Of a DNA stretch of 64,000 bases, positions 24,931 to 36,462 are shown piece by piece. The notes under the pieces were generated by a model that was given only the letters and a program-made list of their open reading frames with translations, did not search any database and was not told where the DNA came from. The stretch is from Eudromia elegans (Eukaryota > Chordata > Aves > Tinamiformes > Tinamidae): the NCBI GenBank assembly GCA_003342815.1, contig PTEX01000004.1, positions 1,302,001-1,366,000 of the forward strand, in the 5' to 3' direction. Numbering within the stretch: the stretch's first letter is position 1; every line of letters begins with the position of its first letter. The position numbers and the translations under genes are program-made.

Positions 24931-27540
24931 AGAAAGAATTTGAAAGTTACTATTAATTCATTAGAGTGCTTGGGCAAAGACTAGAATTTTAGCTACACAC
25001 AGAATCTAACTGTTTAAAGGCTGCCATAGCCTTTCTCTCCTGTGTAGCATATACAGGACTAGAAGAAACAAGAGCAGATGAAGACCAGGGGTTACATTAT
25101 GATGGTTATATAGTGATATTATAGTTAAGGCATAAACACGAAGCACCCCAACAGTTCAAAAAACACAGAACAACTTGATGACCTCACAGAGCAAAAGACC
25201 AATGATCCCCATGCTTGGGGGGTTAGCCATTTTTTATAAATTTCATTCTTTCATGTATAACTATTTTTGCCACTCCTTTCCAGACTTTTTTTAAGCAGCT
25301 AGCATATCTTCTTGCTTCTTTTCCCCATTGCCTCTGTCCATTGCATTTATTTGTGGTATCACAACCATTAGTAGCAACCATTAGCATGAGAATGGGTCTG
25401 CCTCTTTCCATATCATCACATTGCGCACAAAGAACTCCTATGGATTGCAGGGTCTTGCACACCATGAATTTTAATAGAAGAGGTGGGCTCACAACTCTTG
25501 CCAGCAAGATGTGGGCAACATCCTTTCTGTTAGGGATGGGAAAGGTGGAATATCAGAGCCTTGTGACATCAAGAGGACTTGGTGCTTCCCCCTCTCTGAG
25601 GACCCACACTGCCAACAACTAGCCAGACAAACAGTTCCAGAACAGATCCAGAAAGGCAGCTCTGGGTCTTCCTGTCCCACCTCAGTTGCACGAGCTGTTC
25701 CTAGGTCCTTTTTGCTTTTCCCTTGCTAAAAATTCCTGTTAGCATTTCAAAACCTTTGCAGTGGCAGCAGTAAGAGCAGCAGAGAGCTCAGTGGGCTGGC
25801 AGGACAGCCTGCTGCGCCTCTGCTTCTGGTGTCTGCCCTAGGAAACCCGAACACCTACAATTTAACCTCTTTATGAATGGATTGAATAACTGGCTCCATT
25901 TACAGCCATCCCAGAAGACACCAGGTAAACACCCGAACCCAGGCAATCACTGGCCTGTAACTAGAGCTTTGCCACGTAATAAATATGCAGCTAAGTGAAA
26001 GACAGATCATCTTGTAATGAGAGACTCTTGAATCAGTCTTGGTCTTCCAGTGTTTTCCCACTTTCTCTAAAACACTATGTTAAAATCAAATCTCCACACA
26101 CAATGAACTATATTACCCCTATTTCTTGGCAAGCCAGTGACTCATCTATGACTTTTTTATTAATACTATTTGACTGTACTGTTACGTGATATTGCTCATC
26201 GGTCAGGCAGTGAGTAAGAAAATACAACAAAAGCTAATTCTACATTCTCTAAGAATATCATCATTGCCTAAGCCTACTTCTAAATATGGCTCTGACGTGA
26301 CTTGTTCTACCTTGTATGTACCACTTAAAGTACATTCAGTCCAGTAGCTCTGCACGACCAGTAATCTGAACTCCTGGCCTCTCTTCCTGGTTCTAGCTGT
26401 CTATTATATCTCTGTGGAAAATCAGGAAATCTCTGTCCTTCACTGTTGTCTTCTGTTAAGTGGGAAATCATTACACTCTAAAGGACTATATGATACATCC
26501 TCTTAACAGTTCTATTGGTGTCTCTGATTTCCAGCTTTGCTGTCCCACCACGCTCTGGTTGCTGAAGGTCAAGACTGATGTGCATTAATACAACTTGGGA
26601 AGCTCAGTACTGAATTTTTTTAAAAAAAAAGGAAAAAAGAAAATAAAACTTTGCCATGGGTGTTTGAAATGGAAAGATACTGAGAATAGTTATAATAAAA
26701 ATATTCTTGGAAAAAGACAGGTTTATGAAACACAGCTCCTCATTAGCACAAAGAAGGTAACACAAGCTGATGCATCAAGAACAAAGTCAGAATCAGAAAT
26801 ACAAAAGAAGTGGTTGAAAAATGGAAAAAGAACCAAGACTTAGGCAATCCTTATGGAACAACAGAAACAGGATACTGAAATCTTTATGGAAGAATATTAT
26901 CTTTAACTGCTGCAAGTTCATATTCTACGTGGCCAAATCCTTTTGGAAACTCTTTCCTCCTGACTCCAAGGTCAATCAGCAGAAGACACTGCAATCTAAG
27001 CAAGACACTGCAAATCTGCATCATAAAAGGAAAAGATAAGCAGTTAACTGAATTATGTGAAAGACTAGAGGGCAAATATGAGAGAGTACCAGAGCAGGCA
27101 GGAATACTCCAGTAGCAGCTCCATTCGCATGCTTTGTGTGGACTTAGCAGGGGATGATCCTTCCCATTTTTACCTGCATCTTCTCTCTTAGTTACGTTTT
27201 ACTGACAGAGGGAAGTAGCCGCTGCCATACCCTGCACGTGCCCAGTCCAGTCCCCAGGCTGGCATGGGGACAAGGTGCAGCTGCCCTGCCCCTCCTGATG
27301 CTGGGACACGGGGGCTGCCCCTGCCCCACCTCAGGGACAGCTCCTCTCCTCACAGCAGGAGCGGGTCCCAAGTCCAGATTCCTGCTGGTGTTGTGTCTAC
27401 CCACCTCACTGAACAATGGGAAAGATGGACAGAAATAAGCCCTCCAATAACAGCATCTGACAATAACAACACCTGGCAATGCTGTTGAGCATGCGATGAC
27501 ATCAGGGTACCTGAAAAGAATATTCATCCCTTTGGTACTT
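24931..27540. other. Non-coding sequence, no gene seen
   Basis: AT-rich, with an A-rich stretch near 26620-26650. Lysine-rich plus-strand frames at 26595-26843 and 26821-27039 reflect A-rich composition and match nothing known. GC rises around 27230-27400, where overlapping frames open on both strands, including 154 codons at 27192-27656 minus. No homology is apparent. Confidence 0.5.
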
Positions 27541-27554
27541 GCCCCTAAACAACC

Positions 27555-27625
27555 TCGCACATGAAGTATCCCTGTCTCCATTTTGTAGGTGGAGAAGCCG
27601 AGGTTCAGGTGGGCCACCAGAGCAG
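27555..27625 (+). repeat. MIR-like SINE core fragment
   Basis: CTCCATTTTGTAGGTGGAG followed by AAGCCGAGGTTCAGG near 27575-27612 resembles the MIR core, in which a CCCCATTTTACAGATGAGG-type word runs into AAACTGAGGC. Matches are spread over about 40 bp with several substitutions, as expected for a very old SINE. The continuation into the GGTCACACAGC part is not recognisable. Confidence 0.4.
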
Positions 27626-28985
27626 CCTGATACAAAATTGGGGCAACCAAGAACAAAACTGTATGTGGACTCTACATCTCATGCCTGAACATTACCTTTC
27701 CTTCCTCAGCAAGACCAAGCTGGGATGCTACATTTCCATATGCAGGGTATTGCTTTCTTCCTGAGAGAGACCTGAACGCTGAGCTGGCTTTGCTTGGCTT
27801 GGCTTACCGAAGAAAGAAGCAAGCAAAACAAACAAACAACACATCCTCAAATACACTCCAAAGACACTTGTATTTAATCCCAGTGTAATTCTCACTGCTC
27901 TTTTTCAATCCATCCACCTGTGGGATAATTGCCAGCATTCTGGGAAGAAGGCAGTACTAATCACAGACTCACACATAAAAAATACAAAGGGGCAGATAAA
28001 ACAGCATAAAGGAAATGACAAGGCCTGAATTACGCAGGCACCTACACACTCAACCAGGTGCTCTCTTGAACTAGCTCCTTTCACAATGGATGAAAGGTCC
28101 ATTAATGGGGCTGGGGGGAGACACCAAAGAAAAGCCATATCAGCAAATTGTGACTTCAGTCTTGTGTGTGGAGAGAGACACCAGAAAAAACAGTGAATTT
28201 AAATAAGCTACTGCCAGCAATACCTAAACTGCCTAAAATTCTGGCGGGGGCGGGGGAAAGCATAGTGGTAACTTCTCCTTGCAGCCTGTCCACAAGGACC
28301 ATCTACACAGCAGATTCATCTGCCTGGGCGCTGCCCGGGACACTCATCACTGCCACCTCTCCTGCTGCACAACTCACGCTGCTCTGGAACAAGTTTACAC
28401 TCACTTCCACCACCATTCCCGCTACTTCCCTACCCTTTCTTTCCCTTTGTCCTCTTTTCCCCACAGCTGATATTATCTCCATTCTAGTTCCTCATAACTG
28501 CAAAAAAGACATAGCCAGTCCTTGACTATTTCAGTACCCTCTTTCTTTGCACTTGTCCTTAAAATGCTCATTGTCTCTGTGTGTTTATCTGCATTTCCCC
28601 AGCAAACTCCTTCAACAGAATACGTAAGGCACCTCTGGGTTACATTTCCCCCCACCCTGTTGCAGATTTCTGTCATAAAGAATAGATTCTATTCCTTTTC
28701 CAAAGTATGATGGTTATTTATAGTGTTATATATATATATATATTAAAGTTTATTAATAGATAAATAGTTTTATTCTTTTTAGAAAATAGCTTCAGTAGGT
28801 GAAGTTTAGCTGGGAGAGTCCTTGGTACGGGCTATGTGGTGGTTTATAAAACACAATTCCTGGGGTTAGGGGAAGGGGGATGGCCATGAGGACACTGGCA
28901 TTCATTGCCTTTGTTCCCCCAGCTCGCTCCGTCTCTCCCTGCTCCTGCCTATCTGAGCGTACAACAAGGAAAACAAACCATTAAC
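27626..28985. other. Non-coding sequence, no gene seen
   Basis: Includes a GC box (GGGGGCGGGGG) at about 28246-28256, a canonical Sp1/KLF-type word in otherwise AT-moderate sequence, and a TA microsatellite at 28727-28743. Short frames only. No exon or gene could be supported. Confidence 0.5.
28727..28743. repeat. (TA)n microsatellite
   Basis: About eight TA units in an AT-rich context. Too short to suggest more than a common polymorphic simple repeat. Confidence 0.85.
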
Positions 28986-28994
28986 CTTGATACT

Positions 28995-29165
28995 GGACGG
29001 AGCGAGGCCGATGGACGGCGCTTCGCGCTCGCTGGGCAGCGCGGCCAGGACACCCTGTGAGAGTCTCCGCAGCGGCCTCCTGTGCGGGGTAAAGCACTCG
29101 TGTCCCCTCCGCCCGGGCAGAGGTGTGAGGGGCTGGCCAGGCCACCCTGGACCAACGGTCAGTCA
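28995..29165. other. CpG-dense patch
   Basis: About 17 CpGs in 165 bp, including CTTCGCGCTCGC, within sequence otherwise poor in CpG. Frames up to 107 codons open on both strands because stops are rare here. Candidate orphan CpG island or small promoter; no start site, exon or terminator can be assigned. Confidence 0.45.
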
Positions 29166-30785
29166 CAGGACCAAGCACATCCCCTCCTCTCCACAGCCTC
29201 CTTGTGAGGCCTGGAGGTGTTTGGGAAGGGACCTCCAGGCATTTGTAAGACACTTATCAGGACACTGGGTTAACGGGATGTCAGAACACCCCATGGTGCT
29301 GCTGCTATGACAGACAATCGGTAACACAGAAAGGTATTTTTCAGGTAAAAATAGAATCTCAGAGCTAGAAACACTACAGAAGACAAAAGCAAACATAACA
29401 GAGGAGGTGAAAATTCAGCATCTCTCTCAAATCAGACTGCTGAGAAATGCCCAGTTGAAAATCCCAATAAGCAGAGCTGTAATGAGCTCAGGCCTAGGAA
29501 GCAGGGAATCATTGTCCATCCACTGAGCACATCAAAAAAGAAACTCGTAAAGAGGTTTCAAGCTTCCCAATCAGTCAGATGGGAGAAGAGTCAGAGAGAA
29601 AGTGAGGCCTGAAATAAATTTCTTTTCAGTTATTTTTGGAGAAGGAGGGAGGTGGGTGCATTGGAAAGCCGACAAAAATCATTATTCTCTATAAATTGCT
29701 TTGACATTGTATAGGCAGTGACCTTCACAGCACTACCGGTTTAATGGCATTTACTTCAACAGTAGCTGATTTCACTGTTAAACAGGGATGCATAGCACAA
29801 GATTACACAACTAAATCACTCTTGTAAATATTTAATATCATTGCCTTTCTTTTTTTCCGCTTTTAACAAATCACTATCAAAAGCAGAGCACACAGTAGAA
29901 AACACACTTATTTATTCTATCCTGGAAAAAGCTTAGTGCTCATGCATTTTATCTATCTAGTTCTCCAAATGACTTTGACACTTGAAAGCCCTTGTGATCA
30001 AAACAGTCTGACGGAAGGCAATTTTGCAACCGTTTAAGAACTGATTTCATGCACTGATCAACATTTACCAAACTTGCCTGATAGAACAGGACAAAGTTTA
30101 ACCCAGCAGACGGATAGCAAACACCTGAAGGAGAAAATTAGTAAAAAAGGCTTAGACTGGTTTAAATAATAGTAGCTTAGGAAACAGAAAGAAAATCAAA
30201 TATCGTCTCTCCCTCTTCTACCCCACTGGCAAGGAAAGATCAGTATTTGGGAAGTGAAAGGGAAATGACACTGAAGAGAAAAAAAATTTAAGAATAAAAT
30301 CATACTTCTGGTTGATAACTTGGTACAGTGTGTGCATACACCACCTAATGTATTCCTTCTGGTTTGGGCACGCAGTGCAGCGTGGCAGGAAATGAAGTGT
30401 CCACAGATTTCTCTCAAAGTACATCTATTTTAAAGATGGAGCCAATTGATAGCACAATAAAGTACAAAAATGCAGCCAAGAAAAATTACTAATGATGTGC
30501 CTACTATCATACCTAGCAATACAAAATTGACTGAGAAATTGAAATGCTAAGCCTGAAATTGAGTACCCTAAGTGTTGTAAGTCATTTTTAAAGACAGCCT
30601 TACAATCTGTAACATTCCGGCTTTTCCAACTTTAGGGGGAAAAAAAAAAAAAAAAAAAAAGGAAAAATCTACAGCTTCGCCAAAGAGCTCTGTCACATCA
30701 TGCTGAAAATTATATTCTGTTCAGCCTGCCTATGATCCTTGCCAGCAACCAGTCTGTAGTGAAGCATTCCGGGAGCCACGGCTCA
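29166..30785. other. Non-coding sequence, no gene seen
   Basis: AT-rich with a 21-A homopolymer at 30640-30660. Nothing upstream of that A-run resembles a retroposed mRNA or SINE. No gene seen. Confidence 0.55.
30640..30660 (+). repeat. A21 homopolymer
   Basis: Twenty-one consecutive A residues preceded by five G residues and followed by GGAAAAA. Could be the tail of an unrecognisable retroposon or a simple slippage repeat. No target-site duplication or transcript-like body is evident. Confidence 0.85.
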
Positions 30786-31170
30786 AGTTGTGCGTGTCCA
30801 GCAACTCGGCGAAACGGCAAGGATCAGCCGAGGGGCACGCAGAAACTGAGCACATTCTGGAGAAAGAAACCAAGCAACGGCTCTCCCGAGGGACGGAGGG
30901 CAGATTCTGCGGGCCGCTTGCCCCACGCCTCTACCCGCTGCACCGAGGCTGCCTTGGGAGCGAGGCAACGCGCGCGCGCACAGGGCAACGGGCACGTCTG
31001 CGTGCGCGGAGGACGGAGCCGGTCGACCCACGAGGTGCCGCCCAGCAGCCCCAGCGCCCCTGCCCCAGGTCCCGGGCAGGCACTGCGGGACCAGCCAGGC
31101 CGGATCCTTGTATCCGCATCCACGGGGCTCGGAAACAACCGCACACAGTTGGATTCCGACGTTACAGCGG
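30786..31170. promoter_or_regulatory. CpG island, candidate promoter
   Basis: The strongest CpG island in the window: about 40 CpGs in about 385 bp by hand count, high GC, and a CG-alternating core (CGCGCGCGC at about 30969-30977). It lies between AT-rich flanks and directly upstream (plus direction) of a block with enhancer-like words at 31.2-35.6 kb. Overlapping frames of 117-162 codons on both strands (for example 30788-31276 plus) are explained by low stop-codon frequency; none shows a known domain. In vertebrates an island like this commonly marks a transcription start, often bidirectional. Which gene it would serve is not visible. Confidence 0.55.
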
Positions 31171-31723
31171 GAACCAAGACCTGCTAAGAGAACTGGCAGC
31201 TGAATACACCCGCAGGAGACAAAGGTTCTTCAGGGATATTTATTCTAGCCAAGTTTTAATATTGCAAAGCTTGTAGCAACTAACTCTTTACATAATCAAG
31301 TGTAATTGTCTGATCCCAGCTGGTGATCAGCACATTCATCATCAACCTGGTCATTATTAATATGCTAGTAATTAGGGGGAATAAAGGTGTGCACTCTGTA
31401 ATGCTGGCTTAATACAATTCTGCTGTACTTAATAAGACTACAGCTCCTTTTAAAATGCAATTATTTTAACATTCAAATTATACATTTCTGTTACCACCAC
31501 GAGCAACTAACAGTCACAGAACTGTATGATTTTAGAGCAAACGCTGAAATGTCTTTTCAGAGTCTTCAGCAAAAGAATCTCATCCATTAAAAAGGAACCT
31601 TTATTTTGCTGTTGAAATAACTTGCCCCACAAGCAGTTTTCTAATCAACCTGCAAAGGGGAGCTGGGTGAGCAAACTGCATTAAAAGGCATGCAATTGAC
31701 AGGATGGAATAGTAAACACTTAC

Positions 31724-31755
31724 CTACGTGTACTACACACGTTCTCCTCGCTCCA
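31724..31755 (-). other. Candidate microexon (minus strand, 32 nt)
   Basis: On the minus strand a pyrimidine-rich CGTCTCTCCCGCAG precedes a 32-nt segment that ends in GTAG followed by GTAAGTG, giving a good acceptor and a strong donor. The segment is not a multiple of three and contains in-frame stops in at least one register, so it would be untranslated or frame-changing. Splice-site words are the only evidence. Confidence 0.18.
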
Positions 31756-34700
31756 CTGCGGGAGAGACGGCGCTATCTCAGGCACCACTGTGTGGTACTG
31801 CCTGGCAAATGCTGCCGGCTCTCGCAATGGTGACAACCGTGTACACAAATTCCCACAGTACCAGTCCTGTTCGGAGCCCTTCCCCACAAAGCAGTGCTGG
31901 TAAGTGACTGTTTCTATTAAATGCTCTACAGCCTTTGACCTTAACGAGAGCAGAAATAATGCCGTCCTTTAGAGAGCCTGATCCATCGTCCCGCAGGTTG
32001 CCGTCAGGGAAGGCTCGGAACCGGATTCTGCCCTGCACGATTCCTTTTACATCAGGAGGATTTCTCCGCCTCAGCATCAGCTGGAACACACTAAAATCAT
32101 TGCAGTGCAGTGGAGACTGTGGCTCTTAATACTGCTACATCAAACCTCTTGGCATAAAAAGCAGCTATAGTAAAAAAGCGACATCTCAGAGAAAACAGGA
32201 ACTGGGGGGATTTATTCCGGAATATGCACAACACATCCCTAGGATGCAAAGCACCTTTAAGTTCCCTTGGCTTTACTAGTTGTTTAGGGCACACTGCACC
32301 TTGAGCACAGCAACTTGCTTATGCTGTCTGCAATTAAATTTCAAGACAAAAGGGCTTCAAAATAAATGAACACTCTCTACCCTGCGAGTGCTGGTTCCTG
32401 CGAGTGGTATTTTCTATTATCTTATTTCACAGCCTATCAGTAATTGTCTCAATTTGGATGTATGCACTCCAAATTATCAGGGCTCTTGAAAGAAATGTGG
32501 AAATGAAAGCCAGCATGAGAAGGAGCTCTAGCTCCACCAAAGAGGTGAGGATGACTAAATAGATTAAAGGTGGTAGGTGCCACGGAAATATCAGTGCCTG
32601 GCAATGGTGTAAGGGAATAAAAAAAACAGAACACAAATTATTTCCTTTTAGACATGGTGGCCAGCACATGCCATTAGACACCACTTATCATTAACGCTGT
32701 ATCTTCAGTCCCAGTTATTACCAGGCAGCTGGAGAACGCACGACATTCTCCACAGTAATGCCTGACAACCATCGGAATGGCAAGTTAGCCGCTGACCCCT
32801 GCCCAAAACGTTTGCTGTGCAGCAAAGCTCCACCGACGAGGCTGCTGTTTCTACACGCTTGCTCCCGGGGTATAAGACCCAGCTTACACAGCACATGTTT
32901 TCTAAGCTGTTTGATACCATAATGTTATCTCTGTGGCCCATAAAAGGCCACAATGAGCCTTAAAACAGGAAGCTCCCATCCACCTGGTTCATATTTTGCA
33001 GGGCTGTTTGATGTGTGTGACAGGGGTCTATTTCAGTTCCTGATGACATTATCACCACTTTGCTGCATTACCATAAAGCCCAGGAAATAAGCTATTACCT
33101 ACCATCACTCCTCCCAAACATTATCACGGAGAATCATGCATTCACAAAACAGCATTTGCTGTCGAATTAGAGTCCATTTAAGCTGCAGCTGTTCCTTCAG
33201 ACCTAAATAGGTTCTTGGATCAAAACTTCTCCCTGACTGGTCTCATTATCAAAAAAGAAAAAAAAATGTACATGTAACACTCCTTCCCTGTATTATGACA
33301 ACCAGGTGAGTAAAGAAATATACTGGACTTCTCCTCTTTCAGAACTGCAAGTTTAAATTTTACCTTCAAGTCATCTGTACCAGACATTTTTTCTTTACCC
33401 AATCCCTACTTCATTTAATCCTCAGACTCTCAAGGCTCAATTATTAAAGGGAAATATTTTCCTAATTATTTTTAATAATACTACTAATGCAGAAATAATG
33501 GCTTCCTTTTAAACCTAAATCCTGCATCTAACATACATGCTGGTGGCCCTTTCATCTCCAAGGCCCTACCCTGGAGGAAAAAAAAAACCCACAACCACAA
33601 ACCCATGCTCTGCTATTATCAAAGAAAACATGGCTTATTAAGCTCCATTTTCCTCTCACTGCTCCTTTGCCTCTTTGTTACTGTCCATTGGAAGGACTCC
33701 CACCTGCAGGGAAAAACTGCTTTCAGATCTTAACTGAAAAACCTAAATGCCTGGAAAAGGCACAATGTCTCTTTAAGAGTCAACAGTAAATTAACTCGCC
33801 CATAAGAGTGCAATAATTAGCAGTTAGTAGCTTATTAAAAGGATGGCAAAGGCCAAGCTGCCATCTGGGATCTCCAGTTTCTTGTGATTGTTATTATGTC
33901 AAGATGTGCAACTTGCATTAGCTTTCATGTCACTGTGCTTGCCCTTACTTTACATGTAAATTTTAATGAAAGATACAGCACTTTAGAAATCAGACGTCCA
34001 TCAAAAGTGCTGTTAGTCTGGCTTTTCCCCAACATATGGCCTGTTTTGCTACCTCGGCATCTCTACACACCACTGAATGCCTCAAATTAAAGAAGAGGAG
34101 GAGAATAAAAAGCCTTTCAATAGTATCAATTAAATATTCTCTTTGGGGAGCGTGAAACCTGAGCCCCATCAGAGCGAGATGACTACAGTACAGCATAAGA
34201 GGACAATATTTTAGCTCCTGTTTCCACACAACACAACCACAATGCTTTAAGCTCTCACAGGAATCATCCTTCTTAATAAAAATAAAAGCCAACCACAAAT
34301 CAGTAGTTTATTCACACATGGTTTAAAAAAAAAAAAAACAAAAACGCGGAGCAAAAGCACTGAAGAAAAGTGAGGTAAATTACCTGTAAGCTACAAAACA
34401 TTTAACATCTTATTAAATGCTTTATGCATAGAATATTGTTTGTAAATACACCAGCTTACAAGCACACGCAAAAATAATTTATCAGAAATGTCTTATTTAA
34501 TGTCTCATTTGTCTCTCCTAAAGGACATATTATGCAAGGGTATGAAAAGAAGGATGTTGATAAGATATATTTTCTTTTCTGTTTAGTTGATATTCAACAT
34601 CTTAGTGATTTTTTCACCAGACTACCAAAAACTTATAATGGAATATAAAGAATTAGGATGAATGTCTTACAGAACACCCCCCAATACCTTACATTTGAAA

Positions 34701-34978
34701 TGCATCAGCTATCAGGCCTCTCTAGTTTCATCTATAAGAATTAGATTAAAATATGCATTTCTTTCCTAACTAAAATATGAAACCAGCAGAAAACGCTTCC
34801 TAATAAAAGATGATTCATATAAAATTAAGTCTGTATTCAGGAGGCCTTGGTTCTATCACAGAGGTTGTATGGACTGGGTATTTGCTAAACCTAAAATAAA
34901 TCACCATTAAAAAAAAAAAAATCACTAAAATGGGAGCTAAAACTGAAAGGCACCACCCTTTTAATTATTTAAGATATA

Positions 34979-34991
34979 TAATAATAATAAT
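34979..34991. repeat. (AAT)n simple repeat
   Basis: Short ATA/AAT trinucleotide run within AT-rich sequence. Confidence 0.7.
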
Positions 34992-35516
34992 TTTCATTTT
35001 CAAAATGAAAACCAAACTCACACATATATAAAAATTATTAAAGAACGGACTTTAGGCGTAGCAACCTAAAAAGGAAAAAGAAACATTTACATTTAAAATC
35101 CAAATATCATTCAGATATTTTACAGGACAAATCAAGAGCTTCAGGACCAGAGCCAAGGCTGGCAAGATGAATGCAGTGGTGTTTTTTCCCCCTCTTTATA
35201 ATTAGATATTTATAGAGCACAAATGGTTTAATTTGTTACTGATGTTTTGCTTCAACATTTGCATAAACCCTTGGCCACTCAGCTGGACTTATTCACATGG
35301 CTCTGAAATCCTAATGGTGGTATTGGCAAAGAAATGGAAATTATTTTCCAGATCAGTAAGGCCCAGTCATTTCCTTCTATCAGAGTCTACAAATGCTATT
35401 TCTTTTTTTCTCTGCCATTACCTCCCGGTCAATATTATCGAACAATTTGACAAAATAACAACCTTACCCTGCTCATCAAGAGCAATGCTGAACATCAGAG
35501 ACTTACCTGGGTTAAG

Positions 35517-35633
35517 AGTAGTTTGAGACAAGGCAGATAATCTGATTTTAGTGCTGAGAACTTCACAGGACATTTGCCATTGGCATTTGGTCTACATAAT
35601 ATGCACTTAAAAAACGTCCCAAGCATGAACCAG
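35517..35633. other. 117-bp segment bounded by outward-facing splice-donor words
   Basis: On the plus strand the segment ends in CCAG followed by GTAAGTG. On the minus strand its other end reads CCCAG followed by GTAAGTC. Both are near-optimal U1-type donors. The arrangement would suit overlapping first exons transcribed in both directions, or chance. No strong acceptor is visible on either strand close by. No protein is recognised in the segment. Confidence 0.2.
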
Positions 35634-36441
35634 GTAAGTGCTCTTTCACCTCTCTCTCTGAGAAGAGAGAAAACATTGCTTCATGCTGGAAATAACTGTG
35701 CCATGCCAAGTTCTGCCACTCGGCATGTGACAGCAGAAGATGCTGAGGCTTCTCAGCACTCCAAGTGACCCTGGGTTCCCCAAATTCAATGGGAATTCTG
35801 CTACTGCCTTCAGGCCAGAACAGGATTTTGTCGACAAAGTGAAATCTATCCCCAAGAAAGCTCCACTGAAAAGAGGATCTCATCAGAATTAAGGCCACTT
35901 TCCTTTGGAGACATGAACAACCTCAGTATCAGTCAGATCCGAGGCACGAGCAACAATCAAACACAAAGCACTACAAGAATGAGGGAAGGGTGAAGGACAG
36001 CCAAAAGGCAGATTACCATTTCCTTAACCAAAGGCTGTCAAGAGAACAAATGACATGGAGAAAAAAAGTGACTACACATTAACTTCAGTCCTACAACAAA
36101 TTATAATTGGAAATTTATGATCTACTTTGGTTTCATTTATTTGTAGAGGAGTGTTAGGGAAGTAAACTCAATATAATTGTTCCTCAATTGTCAGTTCCTC
36201 TCCAGAAGAGAAACTATTTTCTGCAATTCATGCCAAACAAAATAAAAATCCTTCCTGACAATCATACATTTCCTTAATCACCGTGACTAGTTTCATACAC
36301 CTAATGCAAACATGAGGAATGCATATTTACTCAGTTCAGGTAGAAGCACATGTGCTGCACAGATGCTTTTCTTGATTTTGACTACCCCAGCCATTACGCC
36401 AAAACACCTATACTTCATCTTCGTCAGCTTTCCAGGAGCTT

Positions 36442-36462
36442 AACAACAACAACAACAACAAA
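36442..36462 (+). repeat. (AAC)n microsatellite
   Basis: About six to seven AAC units. Ordinary trinucleotide microsatellite. Confidence 0.85.

Larger units (their letters stand above)
31171..35510. other. AT-rich block with enhancer-like motif content, no gene seen
   Basis: Gene-less stretch with many homeodomain and POU-like words: ATTATTAATATGC and TAATTAGG at about 31353-31377, TAATTAGCAG near 33815, TTATGCATA at about 34422-34430, and a forkhead-type TTGTTTGTAAATA at about 34437-34449. A minor GC-richer part lies at 31740-32090. Such motif density without coding potential is typical of conserved non-coding elements near developmental genes, but conservation itself cannot be seen from one sequence. 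A-runs occur near 34323-34340 and 34908-34921. Confidence 0.35.

Noticed and set aside
28835..28847. TGTGGTGGTTTA word similar to the 5' end of some avian ERVL LTRs
   Set aside because: Similarity stops after about 12 bp and no LTR body, polyadenylation region or partner LTR is seen.
30788..31276. 162-codon plus-strand ORF and opposing minus-strand ORFs over the CpG island
   Set aside because: Open frames on both strands in GC-rich DNA are expected from low stop frequency; no domain, no codon structure and no recognised family.
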